In this document: positions 50,388 through 58,392 of the stretch, one piece after another | Position numbering within the stretch: position 1 is the stretch's first letter | Layout: every line of letters begins with the position of its first letter | Assembly (NCBI GenBank): GCA_023437715.1 | Contig: JAEZFK010000063.1 | Coordinates: 124,001 to 188,000 of the forward strand | DNA: 64,000 bases | Source of the DNA: Bacillota bacterium | GTDB lineage: Bacteria; Bacillota; Clostridia; Lachnospirales; Lachnospiraceae | Reading direction: 5' to 3' | The notes under the pieces: model-generated | Databases searched by the model: none | What the model saw: only the letters and a program-made list of their open reading frames with translations | Told to the model about the DNA's origin: nothing | Made by a program: the position numbers and the translations under genes

Positions 50388-51449
50388 ATGAGTTTAGAGA
50401 AGCAGAAAGCATTCATAATCCATTGTATATTTGGATTTATCTTATTGGCCATTGTATACGCTGGTATTAAGTACGTTTTTCCTTTGTTAATGCCCTTTGT
50501 TATCGGTATCGTCATTGCTTTGTCCTTTCGTAGTGGTATTGATCTGCTGGCAGGGAAAACAAGGATAAACAGGACCATTATATCTATTTTTGTTCTGATC
50601 ATATTTTATCTTCTGGTGGGATTGGTTATAAGTCTGATCGGCGCTAAATTCTTCCATTTTATCAGCACTTTATTTAATGGTCTTCCGGCTCTCTATAAGG
50701 GGACACTTCAACCGGCACTTCAGATTGCAACGGATAACTTGTCAGCCAGGTTTCCCAGTATTGAGGTTTATCTGGATGATTTTATGAATAACATAGGGCA
50801 GTCTATTTTTACCTATATTTCCAATATTTCTACAAAGGTAGTCGGCATGGTCACCGGATTGGCCAGCCAGATCCCGTCGTTATTAATCCGTGTTATTTTT
50901 ACCATTGTATCCTCATTCTTCTTTACAATTGATTATTATAAGATCAGCAATTTCATTTTAAAGCAGTTTAAGGATGAGAAGAGAAGCGTAATAATTAAGC
51001 TGAAGGATAACGTCATCGGATCGCTTAGTAAATTTGTCAGAGCCTATACATTAATTATTTCCATTACGTTTCTTGAATTATCCCTTGGATTTTGGCTTTT
51101 GAATATTCCTACGCCCTTTCTTCTTGGCGGGATAGTGGCCATTATTGATATTATGCCAATACTTGGTACAGGAGCGGTTCTTTTGCCCTGGTCCATCATA
51201 TCCTTTTCCCTGGGTGATCCCAAAACCGGCATAGGGATGCTGTTTCTGTATATCTTTATAACTGTGGTCAGACAGATATTGGAGCCTAAAATTATTGGAC
51301 AGCAAATTGGGCTGCATCCGTTGGTAACTCTTATTTTAATGTTTGTCGGGGCCCAGCTGATGGGAGTTTTAGGACTGCTGATTTTACCGGTTATCGCGAC
51401 AATACTTGTTAAGCTTAATAAAGAAGGAAGCATTCATATTTTCCGGTAA
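50388..51449 (+). CDS. AI-2E family membrane protein, YtvI-like
   Basis: 353 residues with about seven to eight predicted membrane helices in the AI-2E transporter (UPF0118) pattern; the closest relatives by eye are the sporulation membrane protein YtvI group (LGFWLLNIPTPFLLGGIVAIIDIMPILGTG region, in part, and EPKIIGQQIGLHPL). The exact role is unknown in the family. AACTGGAAAGG lies upstream of ATG 50388, somewhat far. Followed by a strong bidirectional terminator. Confidence 0.85.
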   Translation: MSLEKQKAFIIHCIFGFILLAIVYAGIKYVFPLLMPFVIGIVIALSFRSGIDLLAGKTRINRTIISIFVLIIFYLLVGLVISLIGAKFFHFISTLFNGLPALYKGTLQPALQIATDNLSARFPSIEVYLDDFMNNIGQSIFTYISNISTKVVGMVTGLASQIPSLLIRVIFTIVSSFFFTIDYYKISNFILKQFKDEKRSVIIKLKDNVIGSLSKFVRAYTLIISITFLELSLGFWLLNIPTPFLLGGIVAIIDIMPILGTGAVLLPWSIISFSLGDPKTGIGMLFLYIFITVVRQILEPKIIGQQIGLHPLVTLILMFVGAQLMGVLGLLILPVIATILVKLNKEGSIHIFR

Positions 51450-51472
51450 TATTTCCGGGAATAAAGTTGGGT

Positions 51473-51517
51473 ATTTTAAAGGGCGGATACTGTGTCAGAG
51501 TATCTGCCCTTTAAAAT
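51473..51517. terminator. Bidirectional terminator between ytvI and dedA
   Basis: An 18-bp stem with one G-U pair (51473-51490 with 51500-51517; GGGCGGATAC core) with A/T-rich outer arms that serve as T tails in both directions. Confidence 0.9.
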
Positions 51518-51518
51518 C

Positions 51519-52136
51519 TTACGCCTGATTTTTTGCATGGCGCCTCTTTAATAACCAGACCAGGACGCCCAGTCCAATGATAACCAATACAACAAAGGAA
51601 ATGGAAGAATAGGTATCCATGTAATGTACAATGCGTTCCCAGCCGGCTCCGGCAAAAGCACCCAGACATACCAGAACGACATTCCAGATAGCGGTTCCTA
51701 AAGTGGTATATAAAAAAAACGTTCTTTTTTTCATTCGGGCCATTCCCGCAGGTATGGATATGAGGCTTCGGATAATGGGAATAAAGCGGCAGAAGAAGAT
51801 TGTTGAGGTCCCGCGCTTGTCAAACCAGCTTTCTGCTCTTTTTACATCTTCTTTTTTCAGACCCAGAATATGACCCCACCGGTCAATGATATACTCGATT
51901 TTCTCTACCGGAAGCAGAAGACCTATGCTGTACAGAATAAATGCGCCGATGACAGCTCCAATTGTGGCAAATATGGATACTAACCATATATTCATACTGG
52001 TATAGGTAGTCATAAAGCCACCAAAGGTTAAAATCAGTTCAGAGGGTATTGGAGGAAATACATTTTCTATTGCGATAAGAAGGGCAATCCCCAAATATCC
52101 AAACTGATTCATAATATTAATAATCCATTCCTGCAT
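51519..52136 (-). CDS. DedA family membrane protein
   Basis: 205 residues. The DedA/SNARE-associated signature is clear: FPPIPSELILTFGG near residue 28 and FFCRFIPIIRSLISIPAGMARM near 115-136 (in part). Four to five predicted helices. Members are undecaprenyl-phosphate or phospholipid flippases important for envelope homeostasis; which one applies here is not decided. AAAGGGA precedes ATG 52136. Confidence 0.92.
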   Translation of the reverse strand: MQEWIINIMNQFGYLGIALLIAIENVFPPIPSELILTFGGFMTTYTSMNIWLVSIFATIGAVIGAFILYSIGLLLPVEKIEYIIDRWGHILGLKKEDVKRAESWFDKRGTSTIFFCRFIPIIRSLISIPAGMARMKKRTFFLYTTLGTAIWNVVLVCLGAFAGAGWERIVHYMDTYSSISFVVLVIIGLGVLVWLLKRRHAKNQA

Positions 52137-52191
52137 TTTTAAATCCCTTTCTTTTTGCGTACTTTTAACTTTGAAGCAGCGGACAAATCAA

Positions 52192-52218
52192 TAAGCATTA
52201 GCATGACGCTAATGCTTA
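52192..52218. repeat. 11-bp perfect hairpin upstream of dedA
   Basis: TAAGCATTAGC (52192-52202) and its exact complement (52208-52218) around ATGAC, in the 157-base gap between the recombinase and dedA (both minus strand). On the minus strand only TTGATTTG follows, so it may be a weak terminator of the recombinase gene or an operator for dedA. Confidence 0.6.
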
Positions 52219-52293
52219 CCAAATTTATAGCTATTATATTTTATTTTGTATTATTTTGCAATCCCTGTTCATTAATATTTACTGTATTATATA

Positions 52294-53349
52294 TTAACTT
52301 TCCCGTAATTTAACCTTATTTCTGGCACTTCTCCGGCGCTCATCCTCCAGGGCAGCATAATGTTTTTTTGTAGTATTAACATCAGCATGGCCTAAAACAT
52401 CCGCAACCAGATAAATATCCCCCGTTTCCTTATAAAGATTGGTTCCGTAGGTACTCCGAAGCTTGTGAGGCGTAATCTTTTTCAAAGGAGTGATGAGTTT
52501 TGAATATTTTTTTACCAGATTTTCAACGCTGCGGACTGTAATGCGCTTTTTCTGGAGAGAAAGAAAGAGGGCATTTTCGTGACCGGTCTCAGGGATAATG
52601 AAGCTTCGTTCATCCAGATAATCGAGAAGAGCATCCTCAACTTCAGTCCCGAAGTACACCGTAACCTCTTTACCGCCTTTTCTGTGGATGCGGATTCCTC
52701 CGTTTTTAAAATCAATGTCGTTTAAATCCAGCCCAACACACTCTGATACGCGGATTCCGGTTCCAAGCATAAGAGTCAAAAGGGCCAGATCACGAACCCT
52801 GGTCTTTGCATGATATGCCTTTTGCTTTTCCGTCAGCATTTCACCCTTTTCTACTTCGTCAAGCAAGAGTGCAACCTCATCCACATCCAGACGAATGATA
52901 TCTTTTTCATGGAGCTTGGGAAGCTGCACCAGGGAAGCCGGGTTGTTTTGAAGCCGCTCATTCCGGTAATAATAATTATAAAAGCTCTTCAAAGAAGAAA
53001 TTTTCCGCATGATGCCCCGTTCCTTGTTGGTTACTTCATGGTTTTTATCGTTAAAACGGTATTTTAGATATTCCATATATTCTTCAAGATCACCGACACG
53101 GATAGCTTCTAAATGATCCAGTGTAATATCCTGAATTTCCAGCTTGCTTATAACCGGGTTTTCCTTAAGAAGAAAATCAAAGAATACCCTAAGATCATAT
53201 GCGTAGGCGATCCTTGTCCGGGAAGACGTACGCGGTTCAATTCCGCGAAAAAAGTCTCCGCAAAAGTGGGGGAGTTCTTTTATCAGTTGGCGTAAATGCT
53301 TTACATTCTCGATGTCCTTTTGTTGATGGTAGGAGAGAGGAGTACTCAT
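52294..53349 (-). CDS. Tyrosine recombinase (XerC/D-like integrase)
   Basis: 351 residues: an N-terminal SAM-like core-binding domain (about 25-135) and a catalytic domain (about 155-345). Catalytic residues are visible: Arg in GTGIRVSECVG, Lys in HRKGGKEV, His-x-x-Arg in TPHKLRSTYGTN, His in VLGHADVNTT and the nucleophile Tyr in KKHYAAL. It is longer than XerC/XerD (about 300) because of an extended N-terminus. No prophage or conjugation genes adjoin it, so it looks like a resident chromosomal recombinase. The AT-rich gap with inverted repeats upstream could hold its target or its promoter; that is inference. Confidence 0.9.
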   Translation of the reverse strand: MSTPLSYHQQKDIENVKHLRQLIKELPHFCGDFFRGIEPRTSSRTRIAYAYDLRVFFDFLLKENPVISKLEIQDITLDHLEAIRVGDLEEYMEYLKYRFNDKNHEVTNKERGIMRKISSLKSFYNYYYRNERLQNNPASLVQLPKLHEKDIIRLDVDEVALLLDEVEKGEMLTEKQKAYHAKTRVRDLALLTLMLGTGIRVSECVGLDLNDIDFKNGGIRIHRKGGKEVTVYFGTEVEDALLDYLDERSFIIPETGHENALFLSLQKKRITVRSVENLVKKYSKLITPLKKITPHKLRSTYGTNLYKETGDIYLVADVLGHADVNTTKKHYAALEDERRRSARNKVKLRES

Positions 53350-54124
53350 AGTTCAACCTCGTTTCTTTATGTATTATTTTAAAAAGATGTATGGTGAGAG
53401 CCTGGTTGTTGTTTATTTAAAAAAAAGAAAATGAACTCTTTAAATTTCTTCTATTCGTTAATTATTTAACATGTTTGAGTTTTTATGTAATTGTCTGGTG
53501 AATAGATTTTTAATAGCTTCATAAAAAGATATATGGCTTTAATATTAATATTTAAAGTAATGGTTTAATAAACTAAATATGGTGTAATAATATAATAGAA
53601 TAAACATTACAGGATAAAATTAATAAATCATTAATAATAATTATGAAGCTCATATAGCATTTTGCCATCAAAACCTGAATGTAAGTTTAAATGTAAGCGG
53701 TTAATGAAAGTGGTTCAGAGTATTTAAAATTTTTAAATGTTAAGAGGCCCAAAGAATTAAGGCGAATTATAATCAGTGTCAGAAAGCAATATTATTAATT
53801 TCTAAATTTTAATCACGTACATTGATCCCGTAAATAAATCATCAAAAGGGAAGAATGACAAAGAGAGAATAACAGCAGTCATTGGCAATTAATAATAGCT
53901 GTAGAGGAACAAATATGAACCTCATAAGATAATCCATAGATTCCATATTCCATGCCATAACTATTCGTTAAACTAGACTTTCGCGAATAGTTTGCGAAGT
54001 GTAGCTTCTAACACATATTCAGTAAGCCCCGACTATGTTATATTATATCATAGCCAGGGCCGTTCGTACGAATATTTTATTGAAGTTATTATTACTCCGG
54101 TTGTTAATCTTCTTTTCTTATTTT
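53350..54124. other. 775-base AT-rich non-coding region with inverted repeats
   Basis: No credible gene; base composition is clearly more AT-rich than the neighbours. Structures seen: AACTATTCG (53959-53967) and CGAATAGTT (53984-53992) as an inverted pair, with overlapping TTCGCGAA (53981-53988); CTATTCGTTAA occurs at 53451-53461 and again at 53961-53971; a hairpin GCCC/CTATG ... CATAG/GGGC (about 54026-54060) with a 3x3 internal loop; and the palindrome TTCGTACGAA (54063-54072). Two micro-ORFs of five codons (near 53855 and 53914) are probably chance. No known RNA family was recognised. Confidence 0.6.
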
Positions 54125-54484
54125 TTATTTAAGAAAGAGATCTTTCTTATCAAGAATTGCTGCTGCAGACGCGCAAGCCGGGCAATCACAGTATTTTGCT
54201 CCGGCAGATTTGATCTCCTTTGCATGTGCTGCGATATTCTTAGCAGTTTCCGCTCCAAAAACCCGAATTCCGGCATCAGATTCCGTAAAACCGATTAAAC
54301 TGTCAATCGGCATAATATCCGCTTCCAGCTCATCAATATATTTTTTTGTTTCTGCGGCTTCCTTTTCTGTTCCAATAGCATCCAACCAGGTCTGAGCTGC
54401 TGTTTTTGCCTCAATGCTGCACGATGGTGCATTCATTAATTCATGTGTTTTTTCAACAGCATAATTTAATACTTCTTTATCCAT
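54125..54484 (-). CDS. Small conserved protein with C-terminal Cys motif
   Basis: 119 residues, no signal or membrane segment. It is mostly helical and acidic, with CDCPAC near the end (Cys99, Cys101, Cys104) plus Cys22, which could bind a metal. I recall similar proteins in Lachnospiraceae that databases label 'molecular chaperone Hsp90', but nothing in it resembles Hsp90 and I would not use that name. AAGGAG lies 9 bases before ATG 54484. The T-rich stretch after the stop is not a clear terminator. Function unknown. Confidence 0.75.
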   Translation of the reverse strand: MDKEVLNYAVEKTHELMNAPSCSIEAKTAAQTWLDAIGTEKEAAETKKYIDELEADIMPIDSLIGFTESDAGIRVFGAETAKNIAAHAKEIKSAGAKYCDCPACASAAAILDKKDLFLK

Positions 54485-54635
54485 AATTGATACTCCTTCT
54501 TTCTTCTGGAATTTGTCTATATTCTACCATAATTATTTAGCCTTTGCAATTCGAATGAGCCAAAGCCATAGCATCTGGCAGTCTGTATTTGGCCTCTGTA
54601 ACCAGACCAATACTATCCCAATCAGTTGGGTTCTT

Positions 54636-55346
54636 TCATGATTCCAAATACGTTTTCCTGTATATCTCAAATTTTCGCTTACCTATCAGCTGCCTTTCAA
54701 GTCTTTGGTAAATGTCTGTTTGGATCTTCTGTTTTTTATCCATACAGACACAAATGATGGTCTCTCTCCCACACACTGCCGCTAAGGAACTCATCATTTG
54801 ATTGATGCCTCCACTGCCCTCATCCCATTCAACCATATTACCATAAGGGACATCGGTAATAATAATATCAGGGACAAATGACAGATCATGGACCTCAAGA
54901 ACATTTTGATTAAATATACAAGTTTTAATTTCTTTGGTCAGTAGTCTCTCTATCCGATCAATGCTTTGTAACGCTTCCATGTGAGAAACTTTCTTGTATT
55001 TTTGGTAAAGAGCTTTTAATTCGTCCCTCCGTTTACTGATTCCGGCCTTTGTTAAAAGGCTTAGATTATCTTTCGCCAATTTTATACTTTCTGAATTTAT
55101 ATCACTTCCATAAAGACTTGATAAGGTATCACTTTTCAATAGCCCTAATATGGTAAGCATATAGGCTCCGCCACAACAGCAGTCATAAAGAGATATTTCA
55201 GTTTTTTTATTGGAATACAGCAAACAGCGTTCATATATTTCTAAAGCCAGTCTTACTGGAAAGGTGGGTTCTCCGCCTACATGATATAATACCCTTCCGC
55301 TGGCGAAATCTTCGTAATTGTCATTTTTTGTATATTTATATTCCAT
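54636..55346 (-). CDS. AviRa-like 23S rRNA methyltransferase
   Basis: 236 residues closely resembling AviRa of Streptomyces in layout: FASGRVLYHVGGEPTFPVRLALEIYERC near the start (in part), the SAM-binding LYDCCCGGAYMLTILGLL (54-70), DINSESIKLAKDNLSLL, and the catalytic-loop-like TDVPYGNMVEW (164-174). AviRa methylates a guanosine in 23S rRNA and gives resistance to avilamycin (orthosomycins). Here it may be an intrinsic rRNA methylase or a resistance gene; sequence alone does not say. It is monocistronic on the minus strand. No mobile-element genes touch it. Confidence 0.8.
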   Translation of the reverse strand: MEYKYTKNDNYEDFASGRVLYHVGGEPTFPVRLALEIYERCLLYSNKKTEISLYDCCCGGAYMLTILGLLKSDTLSSLYGSDINSESIKLAKDNLSLLTKAGISKRRDELKALYQKYKKVSHMEALQSIDRIERLLTKEIKTCIFNQNVLEVHDLSFVPDIIITDVPYGNMVEWDEGSGGINQMMSSLAAVCGRETIICVCMDKKQKIQTDIYQRLERQLIGKRKFEIYRKTYLES

Positions 55347-55558
55347 TATTTATTATTCTCCCAAATTACGATTTATCAGAAATGATATCTTTGTTTTGAC
55401 ACTTTTCTGCTGCAGGATTCTGCAACAGGAATGGTCGCATCCTAATAGGTAGCCTAATAGAATTGTATCGCTTTTTTTCTTAAAAACCAATACTTTTCTA
55501 ACCAATATTTTTAAATCTCCCCAAAAAGATAATACAGAAAAAGAAGACTGTGCCCCAA

Positions 55559-55672
55559 TTACGGAATGCCGCAGCCCTCTTCCTCTAATTCTTTTAAAAA
55601 TAACTCTAAAAAACCTTTAAATTCTGAAACCCGCTCTAATTTGCCGACATTCGGAATTCTGGAATATCCCAT
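55559..55672 (-). CDS. Possible 37-residue small protein
   Basis: ATG at 55672 opens a 37-codon frame (begins MGYSRIPNVGKL, ends EEEGCGIP). GGAAG lies about 7 bases upstream. It lies in the 361-base gap between dcd and the AviRa-like gene (both minus strand). No family recognised; it could equally be a remnant. The rest of the gap (55347-55558) shows no structure I can support beyond an AT-rich stretch. Confidence 0.3.
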   Translation of the reverse strand: MGYSRIPNVGKLERVSEFKGFLELFLKELEEEGCGIP

Positions 55673-55707
55673 ATCTTATCTTCCGGCTTAGTCATAATAT
55701 TGCAGCA

Positions 55708-56256
55708 TTATTTCACATTGCCGGCTAAATCCGCATCCAGGAAAACCCTTGAAGCCGTTGCACCCTTTTGCCCCTGATACTTCCCTCTGTATGGTTTTAA
55801 AGCATGGTCATCCAATTGGGCGAACACCAACTGGCCCACACGGCGGCCGGCGCAAAGCTCTATGGCACATCGGTTTGCATTAAAGAGCTCCAGAGTAATC
55901 TCCCCTTCAAACCCGGGATCCACCCAGCCAGCATTTTGAATGAACAGTCCAAGCCTTCCCAGGGAACTGCGGCCCTCTACAAAGGCTGTCAGATTATCCG
56001 GCAAAGAAAAATATTCCATGGTGGTGGCAAGGACAAATTGTCCGGGCAGAAGCAGATACCGGTCTGTTTCAATGGTCTTATATTTGATCTCATCATTCAG
56101 AGAAATAATTCCATTGCTGGTATCTTCTACGATGCAAAACGTATTTCCAAGCCTGATGTCCACACTGGCCGGCTGAATCTGGTGCTCTTCTATGGATGAT
56201 ATCATAAGTGTTTTATCCTTTAGCATCCGATGAATCGTTTTGTCAGATAAAATCAT
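55708..56256 (-). CDS. dcd: dCTP deaminase
   Basis: 182 residues of the trimeric dCTP deaminase/dUTPase superfamily. The diagnostic block EGRSSLGRLG leads to QNAGWVDPGFEGEITLEL, containing the catalytic Glu; the C-terminal lid GQKGATASR follows. It converts dCTP to dUTP for thymidylate synthesis; a bifunctional form releasing dUMP directly cannot be excluded. AAAGGA lies before ATG 56256. Confidence 0.93.
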   Translation of the reverse strand: MILSDKTIHRMLKDKTLMISSIEEHQIQPASVDIRLGNTFCIVEDTSNGIISLNDEIKYKTIETDRYLLLPGQFVLATTMEYFSLPDNLTAFVEGRSSLGRLGLFIQNAGWVDPGFEGEITLELFNANRCAIELCAGRRVGQLVFAQLDDHALKPYRGKYQGQKGATASRVFLDADLAGNVK

Positions 56257-56326
56257 AAAACAGTATCCTTTCTCCGGTTATAAAAATCACTTTTTTGGAA
56301 CCGGGCTTTTTATAAATTGTTGTATT

Positions 56327-56428
56327 CAAATTGTCATACTCAAATCCAAATCGCCATACTCAAATTGCCATACTCAAACTTTCATACTCAAACTGCCATT
56401 CAAACTGCCATATTCAAACTGCTATACT
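56327..56428. repeat. Seven-unit ~14-base tandem repeat at the lcp 3' end
   Basis: Seven imperfect units of CAAACTGCCATACT type: 56327, 56341 (20 bases, with an insertion), 56361, 56375, 56389 (12 bases), 56401 and 56415. The last unit includes the stop codon of the LCP gene, and the array fills most of the gap to dcd. All units lie head to tail without unique spacers, so it is a minisatellite, not a CRISPR array. Confidence 0.85.
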
Positions 56429-57960
56429 CCCGGCCCTACTTCCCCGTCGTTTCCCTGGCCTGCCTCTTCTTCCGGGCTTTCTCCGGTTTTTTTCTCCGGC
56501 TTTGTTTCTTTTTCGGCCTTTGTTTCCTTTTCTGTTTCTTTCTCTGTCTTCTTCTCCGCCTTGGTTTCGTCCTTTATTTTGGCCCCGGGTCCCACCAGGC
56601 TCCCGTCATCGTTCGTGGGGGCTTCTGTGCTCTCCGGCTCTGTTGTTTCATGAATGGCCTCTTTGGTGCTTTCTGCGGTTGTCTCTACCGTACTTTCCTC
56701 TGTTGAGGGCTCTGTTTGTGCGGGAGCAGTATTTTTTGACGACGAGCCTTTTCCTGTTTTACTGCCTGAGCTTCCGCCGCTGGAAGCGTTCTTTCCGGGC
56801 TTTGTCAGGCCGCTGTCCTGAGAAATTTTTTCGCTTATCTTCTTAACCGCCGCTGACGGCGTGTAGTTCTCCTGACCATAAAGGAACTGATGAAGCTGGA
56901 TGACGTTGCTTTCCAGTGTTGTTGCAACGACGCAATCCATTTTTCCGATCTTCATGGTGGTGCGTGAAAATGGGAATCCGTTGGTCTCTCCGATATGGTA
57001 TTTACTGATTCCTTTTGCAATGGAGAGAACATCATTCATGCCGATGCTGGTGGATATCTGGGGAAATACGGCGGAAACCAGGCTTTTTAAGGTGGCAAAA
57101 TCAGCACTTTTTGCTTTCTCCATGGCAAGTGTCACCACCTTGCGCTGTCTTTCCGTCCGGTTGAAATCCGTATCCATGAGACGAAGTCTGGCATAGGCCA
57201 CAGCTTGGACTCCATCCAGATGATTCATCCCGGCTTTCTTTAACTGATGAGAGCCGACGCCGGTGGAATTAACGGTTTCCGTAATAAAGCCGTTAATATA
57301 GGCGAACTCCGAATCTGTGATTTCCAGATCAATACCGCCTAAAATATTAATGGCGTCTGCCACTGCTTTCCAGTTAAATGTGGCATAATCGTCGATTTTT
57401 AAATCCAGATTTTCATTTAAGGCGCTAAGTGCCTGCTTATGGCCGCCTTTAAAATATGCTTCATTAATTTTATGATAGGTTCCGTCACTGTTGATTTTTA
57501 AATATGTATCCCGGAAAACCGATACCAGTTTTATTTCTCCGGTGGCCTTATCGATGTTGCAGATCATTTCCACATCGGACAGGGCTCCCTTTTCCAGGTT
57601 TCCGTCTCTGGAATCCACTCCAAAAACTGCAATGGTCCAATAGCCTGTCTGATGGGTCCGCTGCTTCAGCAGAAAAAATCCGGCTAAAAGTATCAGAATT
57701 AAAACAGCGATTCCTGTAAAAAGGGTCCGCTGCCTGCGTTTTTTCTTTCTGCGCTTTTCTGTTTTGTGTTTTGCATTATTTTGTGGTCCAGTATAACGGG
57801 CTCTTGGGTTTCTTCCGTCGCCTGCACTATAATAGGTCCTGTCCCCTCTCGCCGCCTGCTCCGGGCGTTGCTCCGGGCGCGCAGCCGCTTTTCGCGGTGC
57901 CTCGCCGCTTGTCCGCTTTTTGCGGGCGCGCATGCGGTCTAACTCATCCTCATAATCCAT
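56422..57960 (-). CDS. LytR-CpsA-Psr (LCP) family cell-wall glycopolymer ligase
   Basis: 512 residues: a long basic cytoplasmic N-terminus (1-79, Arg/Lys/Pro-rich, ending KRRKKKRRQR), one membrane helix (80-98), the extracellular LCP domain (about 105-330) and a disordered C-terminal tail (about 395-512). The LCP core carries GVDSRDGN, VSVFRDTYLKI (catalytic Arg) and ARLRLMDTDFNRTERQRKV (in part). LCP enzymes attach teichoic acids or capsule to peptidoglycan. The tail is Ser/Thr/Glu then Lys/Glu repeats (KETEKETK). The ribosome site AAAGGA is about 14 bases from ATG 57960, farther than usual. Confidence 0.92.
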   Translation of the reverse strand: MDYEDELDRMRARKKRTSGEAPRKAAARPEQRPEQAARGDRTYYSAGDGRNPRARYTGPQNNAKHKTEKRRKKKRRQRTLFTGIAVLILILLAGFFLLKQRTHQTGYWTIAVFGVDSRDGNLEKGALSDVEMICNIDKATGEIKLVSVFRDTYLKINSDGTYHKINEAYFKGGHKQALSALNENLDLKIDDYATFNWKAVADAINILGGIDLEITDSEFAYINGFITETVNSTGVGSHQLKKAGMNHLDGVQAVAYARLRLMDTDFNRTERQRKVVTLAMEKAKSADFATLKSLVSAVFPQISTSIGMNDVLSIAKGISKYHIGETNGFPFSRTTMKIGKMDCVVATTLESNVIQLHQFLYGQENYTPSAAVKKISEKISQDSGLTKPGKNASSGGSSGSKTGKGSSSKNTAPAQTEPSTEESTVETTAESTKEAIHETTEPESTEAPTNDDGSLVGPGAKIKDETKAEKKTEKETEKETKAEKETKPEKKTGESPEEEAGQGNDGEVGPGV

Positions 57961-58139
57961 GACCGAACAATCAATCCTTTCCCATGTTTTCTTTGGCAGA
58001 TCCCATCTATTCTATCAGATACAGGACCTTAATTCCTTGCTTTTCTCTTAATTTTATCAGTCAATCAAGCTTTTCCTTTCTCCCTTTCCCGTTATATTAT
58101 AAGAGGTGGCAGGAGTCTTGTCAAAAGAAAGTTCCCCTA

Positions 58140-58343
58140 ATGAATCGAAAGTCCGATGAAAATTTAAAACCATTTCACTGGCAGGAAAATAAACGCGTTC
58201 TGCTTAAAATCCTGAAAGGACCAAAGAAAGTCCCGGAAAAAGTCATAGACGAAATAAAGGACGCCTCTGCGCCCTCTCCTGCTTCTGCCGCTTTTAAAAC
58301 GGCTTTTTCAATTATAAAAGAAAAAATTCAAAGAGAAAAATAA
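58140..58343 (+). CDS. Small hypothetical protein
   Basis: 67 residues from ATG 58140 (begins MNRKSDENLKPFHW, basic and helical, no membrane segment). The frame is open further upstream, but codons there are not gene-like. No good ribosome site; a TATATT (58093) lies upstream as a possible -10. It lies between the divergent lcp gene and the convergent HAD gene. Family not recognised; may be spurious. The remaining part of the 57961-58392 gap holds nothing else seen. Confidence 0.4.
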   Translation: MNRKSDENLKPFHWQENKRVLLKILKGPKKVPEKVIDEIKDASAPSPASAAFKTAFSIIKEKIQREK

Positions 58344-58392
58344 AGGCAGGGAACACAACAGCCCCAAGCCAAAATACGGTAAAAAGTAAAAA

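Noticed and set aside
52294..53349. Phage or conjugative-element integrase
   Set aside because: No phage, relaxase or excisionase genes nearby and no tRNA attachment site; flanked by ordinary chromosomal genes.
53855..53935. Two five-codon ORFs with ribosome-site-like sequence in the AT-rich gap
   Set aside because: Too short to judge; expected by chance in AT-rich DNA.
54125..54484. Hsp90-family chaperone
   Set aside because: The remembered database label is not supported; there is no ATP-binding GHKL motif and the protein is only 119 residues.
56327..56428. CRISPR-like array
   Set aside because: Units are 12-20 bases, head to tail and without spacers, and no cas genes are present; it is a minisatellite.
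56331..56846. Plus-strand frames across the LCP tail and repeat array
   Set aside because: They are antisense to the LCP gene; the peptide repeats (SNCH, FLF) only reflect the tandem repeat and the low-complexity tail.
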